Shown: positions 7,945 through 17,843, counted from the first letter of the stretch. The stretch: 31,307 nt of DNA from an uncultured Clostridia bacterium (GCA_934141445.1 CAKPCF010000021.1:1-31307); one strand, 5' to 3'. Numbers and translations: made by a program. The notes: generated by a model from the sequence alone, not told the origin.

Positions 7945-9840
7945 CTAAAGTAAATCTTCATCTACAAGTTTTTTTAGAGTAACAATATACATTGCATGAC
8001 TCCATGTAAGTCCAATTACCCATGATGGCTTCATTGCATCATTATTTATTTGTTCACCTAATAAATTCAATTTTGAAGATGAATTTGTTACAAAGTTAAA
8101 ACACTCTAAAGCTTTATTTTTATCTTTAGCTATTACATAATAACACGCCATCCACAAAGTTGCAATAGGCCAAGGATTATATCCTCCCATATATGCATCA
8201 CCTTCATAACGAACATATCCACCAGTATAAGTTCTAATTGTCATATTTATTCTCTCTATTGTATTTTGAACATTTTTCTCATCAAAATTAAACATTCCAA
8301 ATGGATAAATTGTACCAATTAAGCTAATGTCTATCTTTTCATCATCTTCATTTCTAACAAAGCTTTTTTTATTTTCTTTATAAAAATGATTTATAGCAAA
8401 TTCTTTTAACTTCTTCTCTGTTTCTTCATATCTGTCTATTTTTTCTAATATATTTTTCCATTTATTCTTTTCAAATGTATCTTTTAAGATTTCATAAATC
8501 TTTGCTAATGAATGATATGCAGAATATATTGAAGAAATTGAATACAAACTATATCCTTCATATTCTTCCCATAAATCATAACTATTTTTAAGTGCATTTC
8601 CATGTTTTAGCATATTATCTACATATATATCTAGATATCCTACTGCATTTTCACACATCTTTAAAGTATTTTTTAAGAAATTTTTATCTTTAGTAACTTT
8701 AAAATGATGATATACTCCATACACAACACTTGCAGTTTCATCTATTTGATATCCCCAACAAGGTGCTAAACTTCCATCTGTATAAAATCTCTGTTCCCAC
8801 ATTCCATTTTTGCTTTGTGTTTTTTTACAAAATATTTTATAAAATTTTTCTGTTTCTTCTTGCATTCCAACTATATCAAAAGCTTTTGTTATAAAAACTG
8901 CATCTCTAGTCCAACAATATGAATATCTACCACACTTTGTTTTTTGTTCATCAACTTCAATGCCAGCTGAAACTCCACCTGTTGTTTTATTTGTTAGCAA
9001 AGAGAATAATAATATGCTTCTATTATAATTCTGTTTTATTTTATCATCAATTTGCTTTTTATTTATTCCCATTTTGTCATGTTCTTTTACAAATTTTTGC
9101 CAGTATAATTTTGTATTTTTAAGTTCAAGTTCTAAATCTAATTTTCTAAACTTCTCTATCTCTGTATCTAATTCATTTAATAAGCTTTTTTCGCTATTAT
9201 CATTTATATAAATATATAGATAAAAACTTTTTTCTTGCTTTGGTGGTATTTTTCCTATATTAAAACTAATTCCAGAAGTAGATGACATTCCTATATAATC
9301 TTTTCCTCTAATTACACCATCTGCAATGTTCTTATCTATATCATTTATTTGACTTGATAAAATTTTATCTTTTGAAAAAGTACAAATTGAATAATTATGA
9401 TTATATTGAATTAAACAATCATTTTTCACATATCCACAAGTATCATCATTAAAGTCTGTTAATACCTTTGAATATTCTAGCAAATTTATATCTAAATCTA
9501 TTTTTCCAAAATTTTTAAAAGTGTATTTTTTTACTAATACATTTTCATTTATTGGAACGAAATCAATTTGTGTTACTTCTAAGTTAAAATAACTATTTAT
9601 AATCTTAGTTTTTAAAATATTAGTATTTTCAATGTAATTTTGTTCGTAACTATTGTTTATATCATTATGTAAATAAATAATATTAGAATCATTTACTTTA
9701 AGTCCTATATAAAATTCTTCAAAAAATTGTTTATAATCTATAGTTGGGTAAAAAAATCTAAGGAGTTCGCCAGTTTTTGAAAAACTGGCTGTTACTCTTC
9801 CATTTCCAACAAAGGCATCATTAAAATATTTTGTTTTCAA
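7945..9840 (-). CDS. GH15-family glucoamylase-like glycoside hydrolase
   Basis: A protein of 631 residues with the GH15 layout: an N-terminal beta-sandwich (about 1-260) and an (alpha/alpha)6 barrel. Barrel motifs include SYCWTRDAVF near residue 310, DLWEEYEG near 423 (likely general acid), and NLLGEQINND near 595 (likely general base), followed by SWVIGLTWSHAMY. The family releases glucose from the non-reducing ends of alpha-glucans or isomalto-oligosaccharides. There is no signal peptide, so it probably acts on internal oligosaccharides or glycogen. The start is TTG at 9840, supported by AAGGAGG seven bases away. It lies 17 bases after the RNase-like gene. The exact substrate cannot be read from sequence. 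Confidence 0.88.
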   Translation of the reverse strand: MKTKYFNDAFVGNGRVTASFSKTGELLRFFYPTIDYKQFFEEFYIGLKVNDSNIIYLHNDINNSYEQNYIENTNILKTKIINSYFNLEVTQIDFVPINENVLVKKYTFKNFGKIDLDINLLEYSKVLTDFNDDTCGYVKNDCLIQYNHNYSICTFSKDKILSSQINDIDKNIADGVIRGKDYIGMSSTSGISFNIGKIPPKQEKSFYLYIYINDNSEKSLLNELDTEIEKFRKLDLELELKNTKLYWQKFVKEHDKMGINKKQIDDKIKQNYNRSILLFSLLTNKTTGGVSAGIEVDEQKTKCGRYSYCWTRDAVFITKAFDIVGMQEETEKFYKIFCKKTQSKNGMWEQRFYTDGSLAPCWGYQIDETASVVYGVYHHFKVTKDKNFLKNTLKMCENAVGYLDIYVDNMLKHGNALKNSYDLWEEYEGYSLYSISSIYSAYHSLAKIYEILKDTFEKNKWKNILEKIDRYEETEKKLKEFAINHFYKENKKSFVRNEDDEKIDISLIGTIYPFGMFNFDEKNVQNTIERINMTIRTYTGGYVRYEGDAYMGGYNPWPIATLWMACYYVIAKDKNKALECFNFVTNSSSKLNLLGEQINNDAMKPSWVIGLTWSHAMYIVTLKKLVDEDLL

Positions 9841-9857
9841 TAAAATTCCTCCTTAAA

Positions 9858-11507
9858 TTATTTCATCATCTTCTTAATTTGATTTTGAATTTCTTGAATT
9901 TTATCATTTAATTTCTTAATATCATCATCTTGTGCAACAAAATTTTCTTCTTTAACAGTATTTGCTAATTCAGAAATTTCATCTTTCATTTGTTCAATCT
10001 TATCTAATACATTTAATCTTAATAATTCTTTATCAAATGCAACAACTTCTTTATTTCTTTCAAGTTCAACTGGCATTTCTGCGCCTAGTTCAAAAGTTTG
10101 ACCAAATTCTGGAATTGTAACCTTTGTTCCTGGATTCTCTTCAATTTTACTCTTTAATACTTCTTGTCCTTCTGGCTCTCCATGAACTAAGAAAATATGC
10201 TTTGGTTGATTTGTAAATGAATATACAAAATTTAATAACCATTCTTGGTCAGCATGTCCTGAATATCCTTCTATATATTCAATTCTTGCATTAACAGCTA
10301 TTTCTTCACCAAATATTTTTACTTTTTTAGCACCTTCAACAATACTTCTTCCTAAAGTTCCTGGTGCTTGATATCCTACAAATAAAATTGTACTATTTGG
10401 ATTCCATAAATTATGTTTTAAATGATGCTTAATTCTACCAACATCACACATACCACTAGCAGATATTATAATACAAGGTTCATTTGATTCATTCAAAGCT
10501 CTTGATTCTTCAACAGTTTGAGTAAATTTCAAACCTGGAAATTCTAATGGATTATCTCCTGATTTTATTTTTTCTTGAATTTCATCTTCAAATAATTCTG
10601 TATTTTTCTTAAATATTTCAGTTGCTGATATAGCAAGTGGACTATCAACATAAACTGGAACTTGCATTATTGTTTTATATTTTTTAGCAAATTCTGGATC
10701 TTGTCCTCTTTCTTCTTTCAATTTATCAATTTCGTATAAAATTTCTTGAGTTCTACCAACTGCAAAAGATGGTATTACAACAGTTCCTCCATGGTTTAAA
10801 GTTTCTGAAACAACATTTAAAAACATTTCTGCCTTATCGTCATTTCTAACATGTAATCTGTTGCCATAAGTTGATTCCATTACTAAATAATCTGCATTAC
10901 TAATCATTGTTGGAGAATCTAAAAGTGGTAAATCATTGTTTCCTATATCTCCAGTAAATACCACTTTTGTTGTTTTTCCATTTTCAGTTGCCCAAACTTC
11001 AATAATTGCAGAGCCAAGCATGTGTCCAGCATCATTAAATCTTACACTAATATTATCTGTAATATCAACAATATCATCATAATCAACTGGTCTAAATAGT
11101 TCCAAACATTTTGTAGCTTCTTCTGCTGTATATAAAGGTGGTAAATCTGGCTTACCTTCTCTTTTCCTTTTTCTGTTTTTCCATTCAATTTCAGTTTCTT
11201 GAATATGACCACTATCTGGTAACATGATTTCGCATAAATCACAAGTTGCCTTTGTAGCATAAATTGGGGCTCTATATCCTTCATTATACAATTTTGGTAT
11301 TCTTCCAGAATGGTCTATATGTGCATGTGTTAATAGTGTAAAATCTATATCGTGTACATTATATAAAAAAGGATCGGAATTTTCTAATTCTAAAGTAGCC
11401 TTTCCTTGATACATTCCACAATCTACTAAAAATTTCTTTCCTGCTGCTTCAACTAAAAAATTTGAACCTGTAACAGTTTTAGCTGCTCCTAAAAAACTTA
11501 TCTTCAT
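9858..11507 (-). CDS. Beta-CASP metallo-beta-lactamase RNA hydrolase (YSH1/CPSF-like)
   Basis: A protein of 549 residues starting MKISFLGAAKTVTGSNF. Zinc motif HAHIDH at residues 61-66, a later GHMLGSA, VFTGDIG, and the beta-CASP signatures GGTVVIPSFAVGRTQE, VDSPLA, ISASGMCDVGRIKHHL and GYSGHADQEWL. This family includes bacterial YSH1-like nucleases and RNA 3'-end processing factors; an RNase role is expected but not proven. The last 60 residues form a predicted coiled coil (EQMKDEISELANTVKEEN). An in-frame start eight codons upstream is rejected because AAGGAGGT lies directly before the ATG at 11507. Confidence 0.92.
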   Translation of the reverse strand: MKISFLGAAKTVTGSNFLVEAAGKKFLVDCGMYQGKATLELENSDPFLYNVHDIDFTLLTHAHIDHSGRIPKLYNEGYRAPIYATKATCDLCEIMLPDSGHIQETEIEWKNRKRKREGKPDLPPLYTAEEATKCLELFRPVDYDDIVDITDNISVRFNDAGHMLGSAIIEVWATENGKTTKVVFTGDIGNNDLPLLDSPTMISNADYLVMESTYGNRLHVRNDDKAEMFLNVVSETLNHGGTVVIPSFAVGRTQEILYEIDKLKEERGQDPEFAKKYKTIMQVPVYVDSPLAISATEIFKKNTELFEDEIQEKIKSGDNPLEFPGLKFTQTVEESRALNESNEPCIIISASGMCDVGRIKHHLKHNLWNPNSTILFVGYQAPGTLGRSIVEGAKKVKIFGEEIAVNARIEYIEGYSGHADQEWLLNFVYSFTNQPKHIFLVHGEPEGQEVLKSKIEENPGTKVTIPEFGQTFELGAEMPVELERNKEVVAFDKELLRLNVLDKIEQMKDEISELANTVKEENFVAQDDDIKKLNDKIQEIQNQIKKMMK

Positions 11508-11544
11508 TTGTACCTCCTTAATATATAGCAATCAGTATCCTATG

Positions 11545-13071
11545 CTATTTAATAAATAACTTAATCATTTTATTTTGTTTTACCTCTAAGTCTTTTTTTC
11601 CATTTGGTAAGTCTATCATCATTTCTTTTTCATAAACATCTTTATCATATACTTTAACATTTAATTTTCCATCAATTATTTTAAATAAAAAATTCACTTC
11701 AGTAAGTTCTATTATGTTAGTTGATAATGCAAAGTTTATGATTTCAAAATTCAAAGAAATATCCATACTTATAATTTTCATCATTCCTATTTTGCAAGCT
11801 TTTATAACAGCTTTTTTTAAAATAGAATTGATTGCATCATTTAATTTTGGAATATCTTCAATCTTTTTATCCATGCTAATATTTATTTTTTTATAATATC
11901 GTACTTCATATATAAAATCAATAATATCTGCATTTGTAGAAAATTGATTTAATTTTTTTTCAAATAATTTTACAAATTCTAGCTGTGATTTTGTAACTAA
12001 TGTTTCTATTCTTTCATTACACAAGTATATTTCATGTATATCTTCTAAATATTCTTTTTTCTTTAAATATAGAATTGGGTTTTGTAAATCATTAAGTTCT
12101 CTTACTTTTGCAATGCATTCTCTTCTTTCACGAATAATCATATTTCTATAAGTTTTAATATTAGCAATTCTTTTATCTTCATCTAGTTTTTCATTAAATT
12201 CTTGAAAATTTTTTATCATCAAATCATCAATATTTAACTCGTAGTCAATCATTTCAATTCTATGAACATTATTTCTTTTTCTCTCTTTGATTTCAGATAA
12301 AAAAGCTTCTCTATTGCTCATTTCTTCTAGTTCTTTTTCTTTTAGTATTAAATCATTTTGTAATTTTGAAATTTCCTTTTTGCTTGCTGATTTGTAAAGA
12401 AGTTTTTGCATTTCAAGAAAATATCTATTTCCTTTATCTAAATCTTCTATTTTATACTGAAGTTCTTCTAAATAATTTACTTTAGCTGATGAACCATTTC
12501 TCCATTCATATAAAAATTTTTCTCCAAATATACACAATAAGTTTTGATAAATTAAATTAGAAATAAATGGCATATTATTTTTCGGAGAATTATCCCATGA
12601 CCAACCATTAAAATCTAATAAAATAGAAACATTATTGTAATTAAACCCCTCAACTAACATATTTTGAATTAAATTTTTAAAGATATAATTTTTATCTATA
12701 AAGAAATATTTTGGAGAAATGTCTGAAATTGCATATAAAAATGCAATTTCAGTTGGATATGCTAAAAAGCTTCTTTCTCTGTCATTTGATAAAGCATAAA
12801 CATTATTTTTTCTTAAAATTTCTGATTCTTTTGTATCTGGTTCTACTATCTGAATGTGCTCACAATAGTTTCTAATTATATCTATAATTTCTTCCAAAAA
12901 GTCATCTTTATTTCTAACATTCCTTTTGATTTCAACATAGTCTGGATAAGCAATTTCTAATTTATATATCATACTTAATAATATGTTTTTAATATTAGAT
13001 GAAAAATATTTTTTATCTAATACAGCTTCTAATATTTCATTATAATCTTTTAATTTAGAAAATAATTTCAC
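11545..13071 (-). CDS. Conserved-looking protein of unknown function, central coiled coil
   Basis: I do not recognise this 508-residue protein. It has no signal peptide or membrane span, so it is probably cytoplasmic. Residues 1-200 look globular and alpha-helical with aromatic clusters such as LDFNGWSWDNSP. Residues about 200-350 are charged helices likely to form a coiled coil (KEISKLQNDLILKEKELEEM). The end has a mixed helix and strand region (IIELTEVNFLFKIIDGKLNV). The GTG start at 13071 has GGGGAG seven bases upstream. It lies 24 bases after ftsK and 37 before the RNase-like gene, so it is almost certainly co-transcribed with them, but that does not reveal its job. Confidence 0.8.
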   Translation of the reverse strand: MKLFSKLKDYNEILEAVLDKKYFSSNIKNILLSMIYKLEIAYPDYVEIKRNVRNKDDFLEEIIDIIRNYCEHIQIVEPDTKESEILRKNNVYALSNDRERSFLAYPTEIAFLYAISDISPKYFFIDKNYIFKNLIQNMLVEGFNYNNVSILLDFNGWSWDNSPKNNMPFISNLIYQNLLCIFGEKFLYEWRNGSSAKVNYLEELQYKIEDLDKGNRYFLEMQKLLYKSASKKEISKLQNDLILKEKELEEMSNREAFLSEIKERKRNNVHRIEMIDYELNIDDLMIKNFQEFNEKLDEDKRIANIKTYRNMIIRERRECIAKVRELNDLQNPILYLKKKEYLEDIHEIYLCNERIETLVTKSQLEFVKLFEKKLNQFSTNADIIDFIYEVRYYKKINISMDKKIEDIPKLNDAINSILKKAVIKACKIGMMKIISMDISLNFEIINFALSTNIIELTEVNFLFKIIDGKLNVKVYDKDVYEKEMMIDLPNGKKDLEVKQNKMIKLFIK

Positions 13072-13095
13072 TTCCCAGCTCCCCTTTATTTAGTA

Positions 13096-15537
13096 TTAAA
13101 TTTCATCTCCATGTTCAGCTTCAAATTGTTGAATTTGCATTTTTTGTTCTTGCCATTGTTCTTTTGTAATTAAAACTTTTCTTGGTTTACTTCCTTCATA
13201 TTCTGATATAATTCCTCTTGCTTCCATCTGATCAATAATTCTTCCAGCTCTTGCATATCCTACTTTAAATCTTCTTTGAATAAAAGATGCAGAAGCTTGT
13301 CCAATTTCAACAACCATATCAATTGCTTCCATTAAATATTCATCACAATCATCATCTTCTTTATCTTCTTCAATTTCTCTATCTGATTTATTAGCATTTT
13401 CAATTTGCTCAATAATATCATCATTATACTTTGTTTCACCTGTTGAAGATTTAATAAAATCAACTATTTTTTCAACTTCACTATCTGATACAAATGCACC
13501 TTGAACTCTTACTGGTTTTGAAGCACCTATTGGATAGAATAGCATATCACCTTTTCCTAAAAGTTTTTCAGCGCCAGCCATATCCAAAATAGTTCTAGAA
13601 TCTATTTGAGAAGATACAGCAAATGCAATTCTTGATGGGATATTTGCTTTAATGATACCAGTGATTACATCAACAGATGGTCTTTGTGTTGCAATAACTA
13701 AGTGCATTCCAGCAGCTCTTGCTTTTTGTGCTAATCTACAAATAGAATCTTCAACTTCTTTTGCAGCAACCATCATTAAATCTGCCAACTCATCTATAAT
13801 AATAACAATTTGAGGTAATTTTCCTTCTTCTCCATCCTTTTGAAGAGCTTCATTATATCCTTTTAAATCTCTTACTCCTTTTTCAGCAAAACTTGCATAT
13901 CTGTTTTCCATTTCTTGTACAGCCCAAGCAAGTGCACCAGCAGCTTTCTTAGGATCTGTAACAACTGGAATTAAAAGATGTGGTATTCCATTATATACTG
14001 AAAGCTCTACTACTTTTGGGTCAACCATTAAAAGTCTTACTTCACTTGGTTTTGCTTTATATAAAATACTTGCAATTAAAGTATTTATACATACAGATTT
14101 TCCTGAACCTGTTGAACCGGCTATTAAAACGTGAGGCATTTTACCAATATTGGCAATTACTATCTCACCAGCAATATTCTTTCCAAGTCCCATAGAAAGC
14201 TTTGATTCAGCTTCATTGAATTCTTTTGATTCAACAACATCTCTAAAATGTACAATTTCCTTTTCCGCATTAGGAATCTCTATACCTACTGCTTGTTTTC
14301 CTGGAATTGGTGCTTCAATTCTTATACTTTCAGCTGCTAAATTTAAAGCAATATCATCTGATAATTTTGCTATTTTACTTACTCTAACACCTTCAGCTGG
14401 CTTCAATTCATATCTTGTAATTGCTGGTCCTACTGAAACATTTTCAACTTTAGCTGATACACCAAAGCTATATAAAGTTCTTTGTAATTTTGTAGCAGTA
14501 TCTGTTAAAGCTTTTTTTCCACCCTTTACTGTTTTTGGCGTACCTTGTTTTAATAGTTCAACTGGTGGAAATTCATAATCTTCATCATCTACTATTGTTG
14601 CATTATGTTGTAAATTTAATACCTGTTTTGTTTTATCTTCTTTGGTTTCTTCTTCTTGAACAAAATAATCATTTATTTCGTTCGGATTCATATCCTCTGC
14701 AGATTCTCTAACACCATCACCTTTTTGAATATTCTTCTCTTTATTACCAAATATACTAAACTTAGATTTCTTTTCATTTTCTTCTTCATTGATTCTCATA
14801 TTGTTCATATTGAAAGTTATTTGAGCTTCATCAACTGGTTCTGGAATATGAGGATCTTGTTTCTTTTGAACATCTTTTTCAATATGTTCTTTTTGCTCTT
14901 TCTTAATTGGTTCTGCTTTTTGTTTTCTTCTATTATTTCTTCTTTCAATCATTTCTTCATATTGTTCTTCTCTTTGAGCTTTTCTTTCATCAATAGCATC
15001 TATAATATTTAAAATAATCTCTGATGGTTGAATTCCAAATGTAAATACTAGTAATATACAAGCAACACCTATTGCAACTATTGCTGCTCCAAACATTCCT
15101 AATAATTGAATCAATGGATACGCAATAACAGCACCTATGACTCCTCCACCAATATTTTTTTCTCCAAGTGAATAAGCAACACTTAAAACTTCATTAAATT
15201 GTGAATCAATATTTATAGCGCCTTTTGAAATTTGATATATTGTTAACATTCCAGCAATACATGCCAAGAAAATTGCATATTGAATCAATTTAGAAATTAA
15301 GTAATTTCTATCTTCTTTTGCAATACAAACAGCTATTGCAATTGTTCCTATTGGTATAATATATTTAATAAATCCAATAATTCCACCAAGCATTGGACTT
15401 AACATTTGTCCTATTGCTCCTGTTTCTCCATATATTAACACAAATAATAGTATACTAATAACTAGTAATACTATTACTGCTAAATCTATATTTCCTACAC
15501 TTTTATTTGCTGACTTTTTTTTCTTTTTTCTTCCCAA
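13096..15537 (-). CDS. ftsK: DNA translocase FtsK/SpoIIIE
   Basis: A protein of 813 residues. It pumps DNA through the closing septum and coordinates chromosome segregation with division or sporulation. The N-terminus has a lysine-rich start and four membrane spans (about 18-170), then a charged, glutamine-rich linker. The motor follows: Walker A AGSTGSGKSVC near residue 475, Walker B IIIDELADLMM, and QRPSVDVITG. The C-terminal winged-helix gamma domain that reads the orientation sequences is present (QASASFIQRRFKVGYARAGR). The start is TTG with GGAGGA six bases upstream; no ATG fits. A terminator lies just before it and I saw no clear promoter in the short gap. Confidence 0.96.
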   Translation of the reverse strand: MGRKKKKKSANKSVGNIDLAVIVLLVISILLFVLIYGETGAIGQMLSPMLGGIIGFIKYIIPIGTIAIAVCIAKEDRNYLISKLIQYAIFLACIAGMLTIYQISKGAINIDSQFNEVLSVAYSLGEKNIGGGVIGAVIAYPLIQLLGMFGAAIVAIGVACILLVFTFGIQPSEIILNIIDAIDERKAQREEQYEEMIERRNNRRKQKAEPIKKEQKEHIEKDVQKKQDPHIPEPVDEAQITFNMNNMRINEEENEKKSKFSIFGNKEKNIQKGDGVRESAEDMNPNEINDYFVQEEETKEDKTKQVLNLQHNATIVDDEDYEFPPVELLKQGTPKTVKGGKKALTDTATKLQRTLYSFGVSAKVENVSVGPAITRYELKPAEGVRVSKIAKLSDDIALNLAAESIRIEAPIPGKQAVGIEIPNAEKEIVHFRDVVESKEFNEAESKLSMGLGKNIAGEIVIANIGKMPHVLIAGSTGSGKSVCINTLIASILYKAKPSEVRLLMVDPKVVELSVYNGIPHLLIPVVTDPKKAAGALAWAVQEMENRYASFAEKGVRDLKGYNEALQKDGEEGKLPQIVIIIDELADLMMVAAKEVEDSICRLAQKARAAGMHLVIATQRPSVDVITGIIKANIPSRIAFAVSSQIDSRTILDMAGAEKLLGKGDMLFYPIGASKPVRVQGAFVSDSEVEKIVDFIKSSTGETKYNDDIIEQIENANKSDREIEEDKEDDDCDEYLMEAIDMVVEIGQASASFIQRRFKVGYARAGRIIDQMEARGIISEYEGSKPRKVLITKEQWQEQKMQIQQFEAEHGDEI

Positions 15538-15573
15538 AATGATTCCTCCAATTTCTATTATCGACTACTCTTT

Positions 15574-15626
15574 AAAAAAAGCCACAATCCGAATCAATAT
15601 AATTATTGATTTTGATTCTGGCTTTT
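15574..15626 (-). terminator. Terminator after the rsmD operon
   Basis: On the minus strand AAAAGCCA pairs with TGGCTTTT, with an inner AATCAATA/TATTGATT stem, followed by a T-run. It starts a few bases after the coiled-coil gene and separates rsmD from ftsK. Confidence 0.75.
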
Positions 15627-15630
15627 GAAT

Positions 15631-16110
15631 TTATTTAAGTTCTTTTCTGTTATTTTGTATTGTTTCTAGATTATTTTGTATAGAAACTTCAACATTGTTT
15701 AAAGATTCTGCTAATTTTGAAAGTGAACCTTCTATATTTGCTAAAATACCATCTACATATTTGTTTGTATCTTTCATTACTTCTCTATACATATCATTAG
15801 CTTCTGCAATAATTTCTGTTTTCTTATCATAAGCTTTTTTAGTAATTTCATGTTCATCTATCATAGAAATAATTCTATTTTCTGCTTCTTTTACAATATC
15901 ATTTGCATCTTTTTGTGCTTCTGCTAGTATTCTTTCTCTTTCTTCCTTTATCCATTTAGCTTGTTTCAATTCATCTGGAAGCTTTAGACGAATTTCTTTT
16001 ATAATATCTAATATCACTTCGCGTTCAACTAAACATTTGTCAGTAAACGGAACTGATTTGCTTTTTTCTAAAATATCTTCTAAAGTTTCTAACAATGCAA
16101 AGATTTCCAT
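15631..16110 (-). CDS. Small coiled-coil protein of unknown function
   Basis: A protein of 159 residues. After a short N-terminal region (1-60) the sequence becomes a long heptad-rich helix, for example KEERERILAEAQKDANDIVK and EAENRIISMIDEHE, resembling ATP synthase b-subunit or V-type H-subunit stalks; such similarity is often only coiled-coil content. No membrane segment is present, which argues against a real stalk subunit. It starts three bases after rsmD and is clearly translated from the same message. Its sequence style also resembles DivIVA helices nearby, so a cell-envelope or division scaffold is possible. Function unassigned. Confidence 0.75.
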   Translation of the reverse strand: MEIFALLETLEDILEKSKSVPFTDKCLVEREVILDIIKEIRLKLPDELKQAKWIKEERERILAEAQKDANDIVKEAENRIISMIDEHEITKKAYDKKTEIIAEANDMYREVMKDTNKYVDGILANIEGSLSKLAESLNNVEVSIQNNLETIQNNRKELK

Positions 16111-16113
16111 CTT

Positions 16114-16674
16114 TTACCCCTTTCGACATAGTAATAATAGATGAACTCGTCCATATTTTCTCTCATCATATATATTATCTACATAATTTTCTAAATTTTT
16201 ATATACCTTTTCTTTATTATCCGTTTCTAAAATAATTATTCCATCTTTTGTTAATAGTTCATTTTCAAAAATATATTTTACTGATTTTTCAGCAAAATCT
16301 GATTCATACGGAGGGTCTAAAAAAATTACATCAAACTTTGTTTTATTTGTAGAAAAATCGCTTAAAGCTCTATCATAACTTTTATTTATAACCTCTGTAC
16401 AGTCTTGTATCTTCATCTTTTCAATATTTTTTTTAATAATATTTATTGCAGGTTTTGAATTATCACATAAGCAAGCATATTTAGCGCCTCTACTAATAGA
16501 TTCTAGTGCAAGTGCTCCGCTTCCTGAAAATAAATCTAATACAACTGCATCTTGTAATTTTATTTGAAGTATATTAAACAAAGCCTCCTTTACCCTATCT
16601 AAAGTTGGTCTTGTATTCATTCCTTCCAAAGTAAATAGCTTTGTCCCTCTATGTGTTCCACTAATAATTCTCAT
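16114..16674 (-). CDS. rsmD: 16S rRNA (guanine966-N2)-methyltransferase RsmD
   Basis: A protein of 186 residues, standard length. It methylates one guanine of 16S rRNA using S-adenosylmethionine. The N-terminal MRIISGTHRGTKL and TRPTLDRVKEALFNIL are typical. The SAM-binding motif is VLDLFSGSGALALE (46-59) and the catalytic motif is DPPY (120-123). It has its own likely promoter (16703-16730) and is followed immediately by the coiled-coil gene. Confidence 0.95.
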   Translation of the reverse strand: MRIISGTHRGTKLFTLEGMNTRPTLDRVKEALFNILQIKLQDAVVLDLFSGSGALALESISRGAKYACLCDNSKPAINIIKKNIEKMKIQDCTEVINKSYDRALSDFSTNKTKFDVIFLDPPYESDFAEKSVKYIFENELLTKDGIIILETDNKEKVYKNLENYVDNIYDERKYGRVHLLLLCRKG

Positions 16675-16702
16675 AAGTCTTCCTCTACTATTTTATATTT
16701 AT

Positions 16703-16730
16703 ATTTTATTCTAAATAAGTAATAAGTCAA
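16703..16730 (-). promoter_or_regulatory. Promoter of the rsmD operon
   Basis: On the minus strand TTGACT (16725-16730) is followed after 16 bases by TAAAAT (16703-16708), each a 5/6 match. It lies about 30 bases upstream of the rsmD ATG and downstream of the divIVA terminator. Confidence 0.55.
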
Positions 16731-16787
16731 TAATATTAACGCAAATGTAATACATACTTAATTTTTTTGTAATATTGTTTTTCTGGC

Positions 16788-16816
16788 AAAAAAGGAGTTT
16801 ACACAATGTAAACTCC
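16788..16816 (-). terminator. Terminator of the sepF-divIVA operon
   Basis: Stem GGAGTTTACA/TGTAAACTCC, 10 bp, with a 3-base loop, followed on the minus strand by six Ts. It starts about 10 bases after the divIVA stop codon. A textbook intrinsic terminator. Confidence 0.9.
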
Positions 16817-16826
16817 CTATTAAAAA

Positions 16827-17282
16827 CTAATTTTCTTCATTTTTTCTGTCATCTTGTATCATTTCTAACTGTGCTATTAGTAATGCTTCCATTTTTGCCT
16901 TTGTAACTTCAAAACTTTTTTTCATTTCTTCTATTTTCTTAGTTACTTCATATTCTTGTTTATTTAATTCATCTACTGATCTTCTAGCCTCTGTTTGTGC
17001 ATCACGAATTATTTGCTCTGCTTGCTTTTGTGCAGTACCTTTTATATCGTTTGCTGCAGTTTGTGCTACAACTAAAGTATTTTGTAGAGTATATTCCATT
17101 TTTTTATATTGTTCTAGTTCTTTTGTCATATTTTCAGTTTTGTCTCTTAATTCTGCATTTTCTTTATATAGCTTTTCATAGTCTGCTGTTAATTGATCTA
17201 AGAAATCATCAACCTCATCTACATTATAGCCTTTAAGAGTTTTTGAAAATCTAACATTGTCTATTTCTGAAGGTGCTAGCAT
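16827..17282 (-). CDS. divIVA: DivIVA-family division/polarity protein
   Basis: A protein of 151 residues. The N-terminal lipid-binding domain is clear: SEIDNVRFSKTLKGYNVDEV then DDFLDQL. The rest is coiled coil (residues about 30-145) with two helical blocks. DivIVA proteins bind curved membrane at septa and poles and recruit division or wall-growth factors. It sits 24 bases after sepF, a classic Gram-positive arrangement, and has a strong GGAGGAA site. It is a bit shorter than Bacillus DivIVA and could be called a GpsB/DivIVA relative. Confidence 0.92.
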   Translation of the reverse strand: MLAPSEIDNVRFSKTLKGYNVDEVDDFLDQLTADYEKLYKENAELRDKTENMTKELEQYKKMEYTLQNTLVVAQTAANDIKGTAQKQAEQIIRDAQTEARRSVDELNKQEYEVTKKIEEMKKSFEVTKAKMEALLIAQLEMIQDDRKNEEN

Positions 17283-17306
17283 CTATTAAATTCCTCCCTG
17301 TACTTC

Positions 17307-17792
17307 TTATTTTATCCATGAAGCAGAAAATTTGCTTTCTATTTTTTCTTTAGTAGCTTCATTGATTATATCGTAGTTAAATGGAGCAACAACAAATATT
17401 GAATTTGATACTTTTTCAATATGACCATCTAAAGCTTTAATTGCACCACCAACAACATCTACAATACGTCTTGCAACATCTTTGCTAACATATTCTAGAT
17501 TTATCACAACTGCATTTTTTTCTTTTAATTGATTTATAATCTCATCAACTTGATCAAAATTAGTTGGTTTTGAAATCTTCATTTTTATTTGTTGTGGTTG
17601 TGGCATACTAACAATTTTACTTTTATTTCTTTTAAAAGGATTTATTCCTTCTATACCACCAATTGTTTCTGGTTCTTCATCATAACCATATACATCATTT
17701 GTGATTGTTTCTACATTATCACTCTCTGGTTCTTGATCTGATTCTCCCCAGAAATAATTAACGATTTTTTTTATTGCTGTTGATCCTGCCAT
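17307..17792 (-). CDS. sepF: Cell division protein SepF
   Basis: A protein of 161 residues. SepF binds FtsZ and membrane and helps build the division septum. The N-terminal amphipathic start (MAGSTAIKKIVNYFWG) is the membrane anchor; an acidic linker follows, then the SepF core from about residue 75: QVDEIINQLKEKNAVVINLE, DVARRIVDVVGGAIKALDG, and SNSIFVVAP. It is the first gene of an operon with divIVA, preceded by a good promoter at 17844-17871 and a GGAGGG site. Confidence 0.95.
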   Translation of the reverse strand: MAGSTAIKKIVNYFWGESDQEPESDNVETITNDVYGYDEEPETIGGIEGINPFKRNKSKIVSMPQPQQIKMKISKPTNFDQVDEIINQLKEKNAVVINLEYVSKDVARRIVDVVGGAIKALDGHIEKVSNSIFVVAPFNYDIINEATKEKIESKFSASWIK

Positions 17793-17843
17793 TTTCTTTT
17801 TTAGACCCTCCTAAATTTTACTTTTCATTCGTAGCTTATTATG

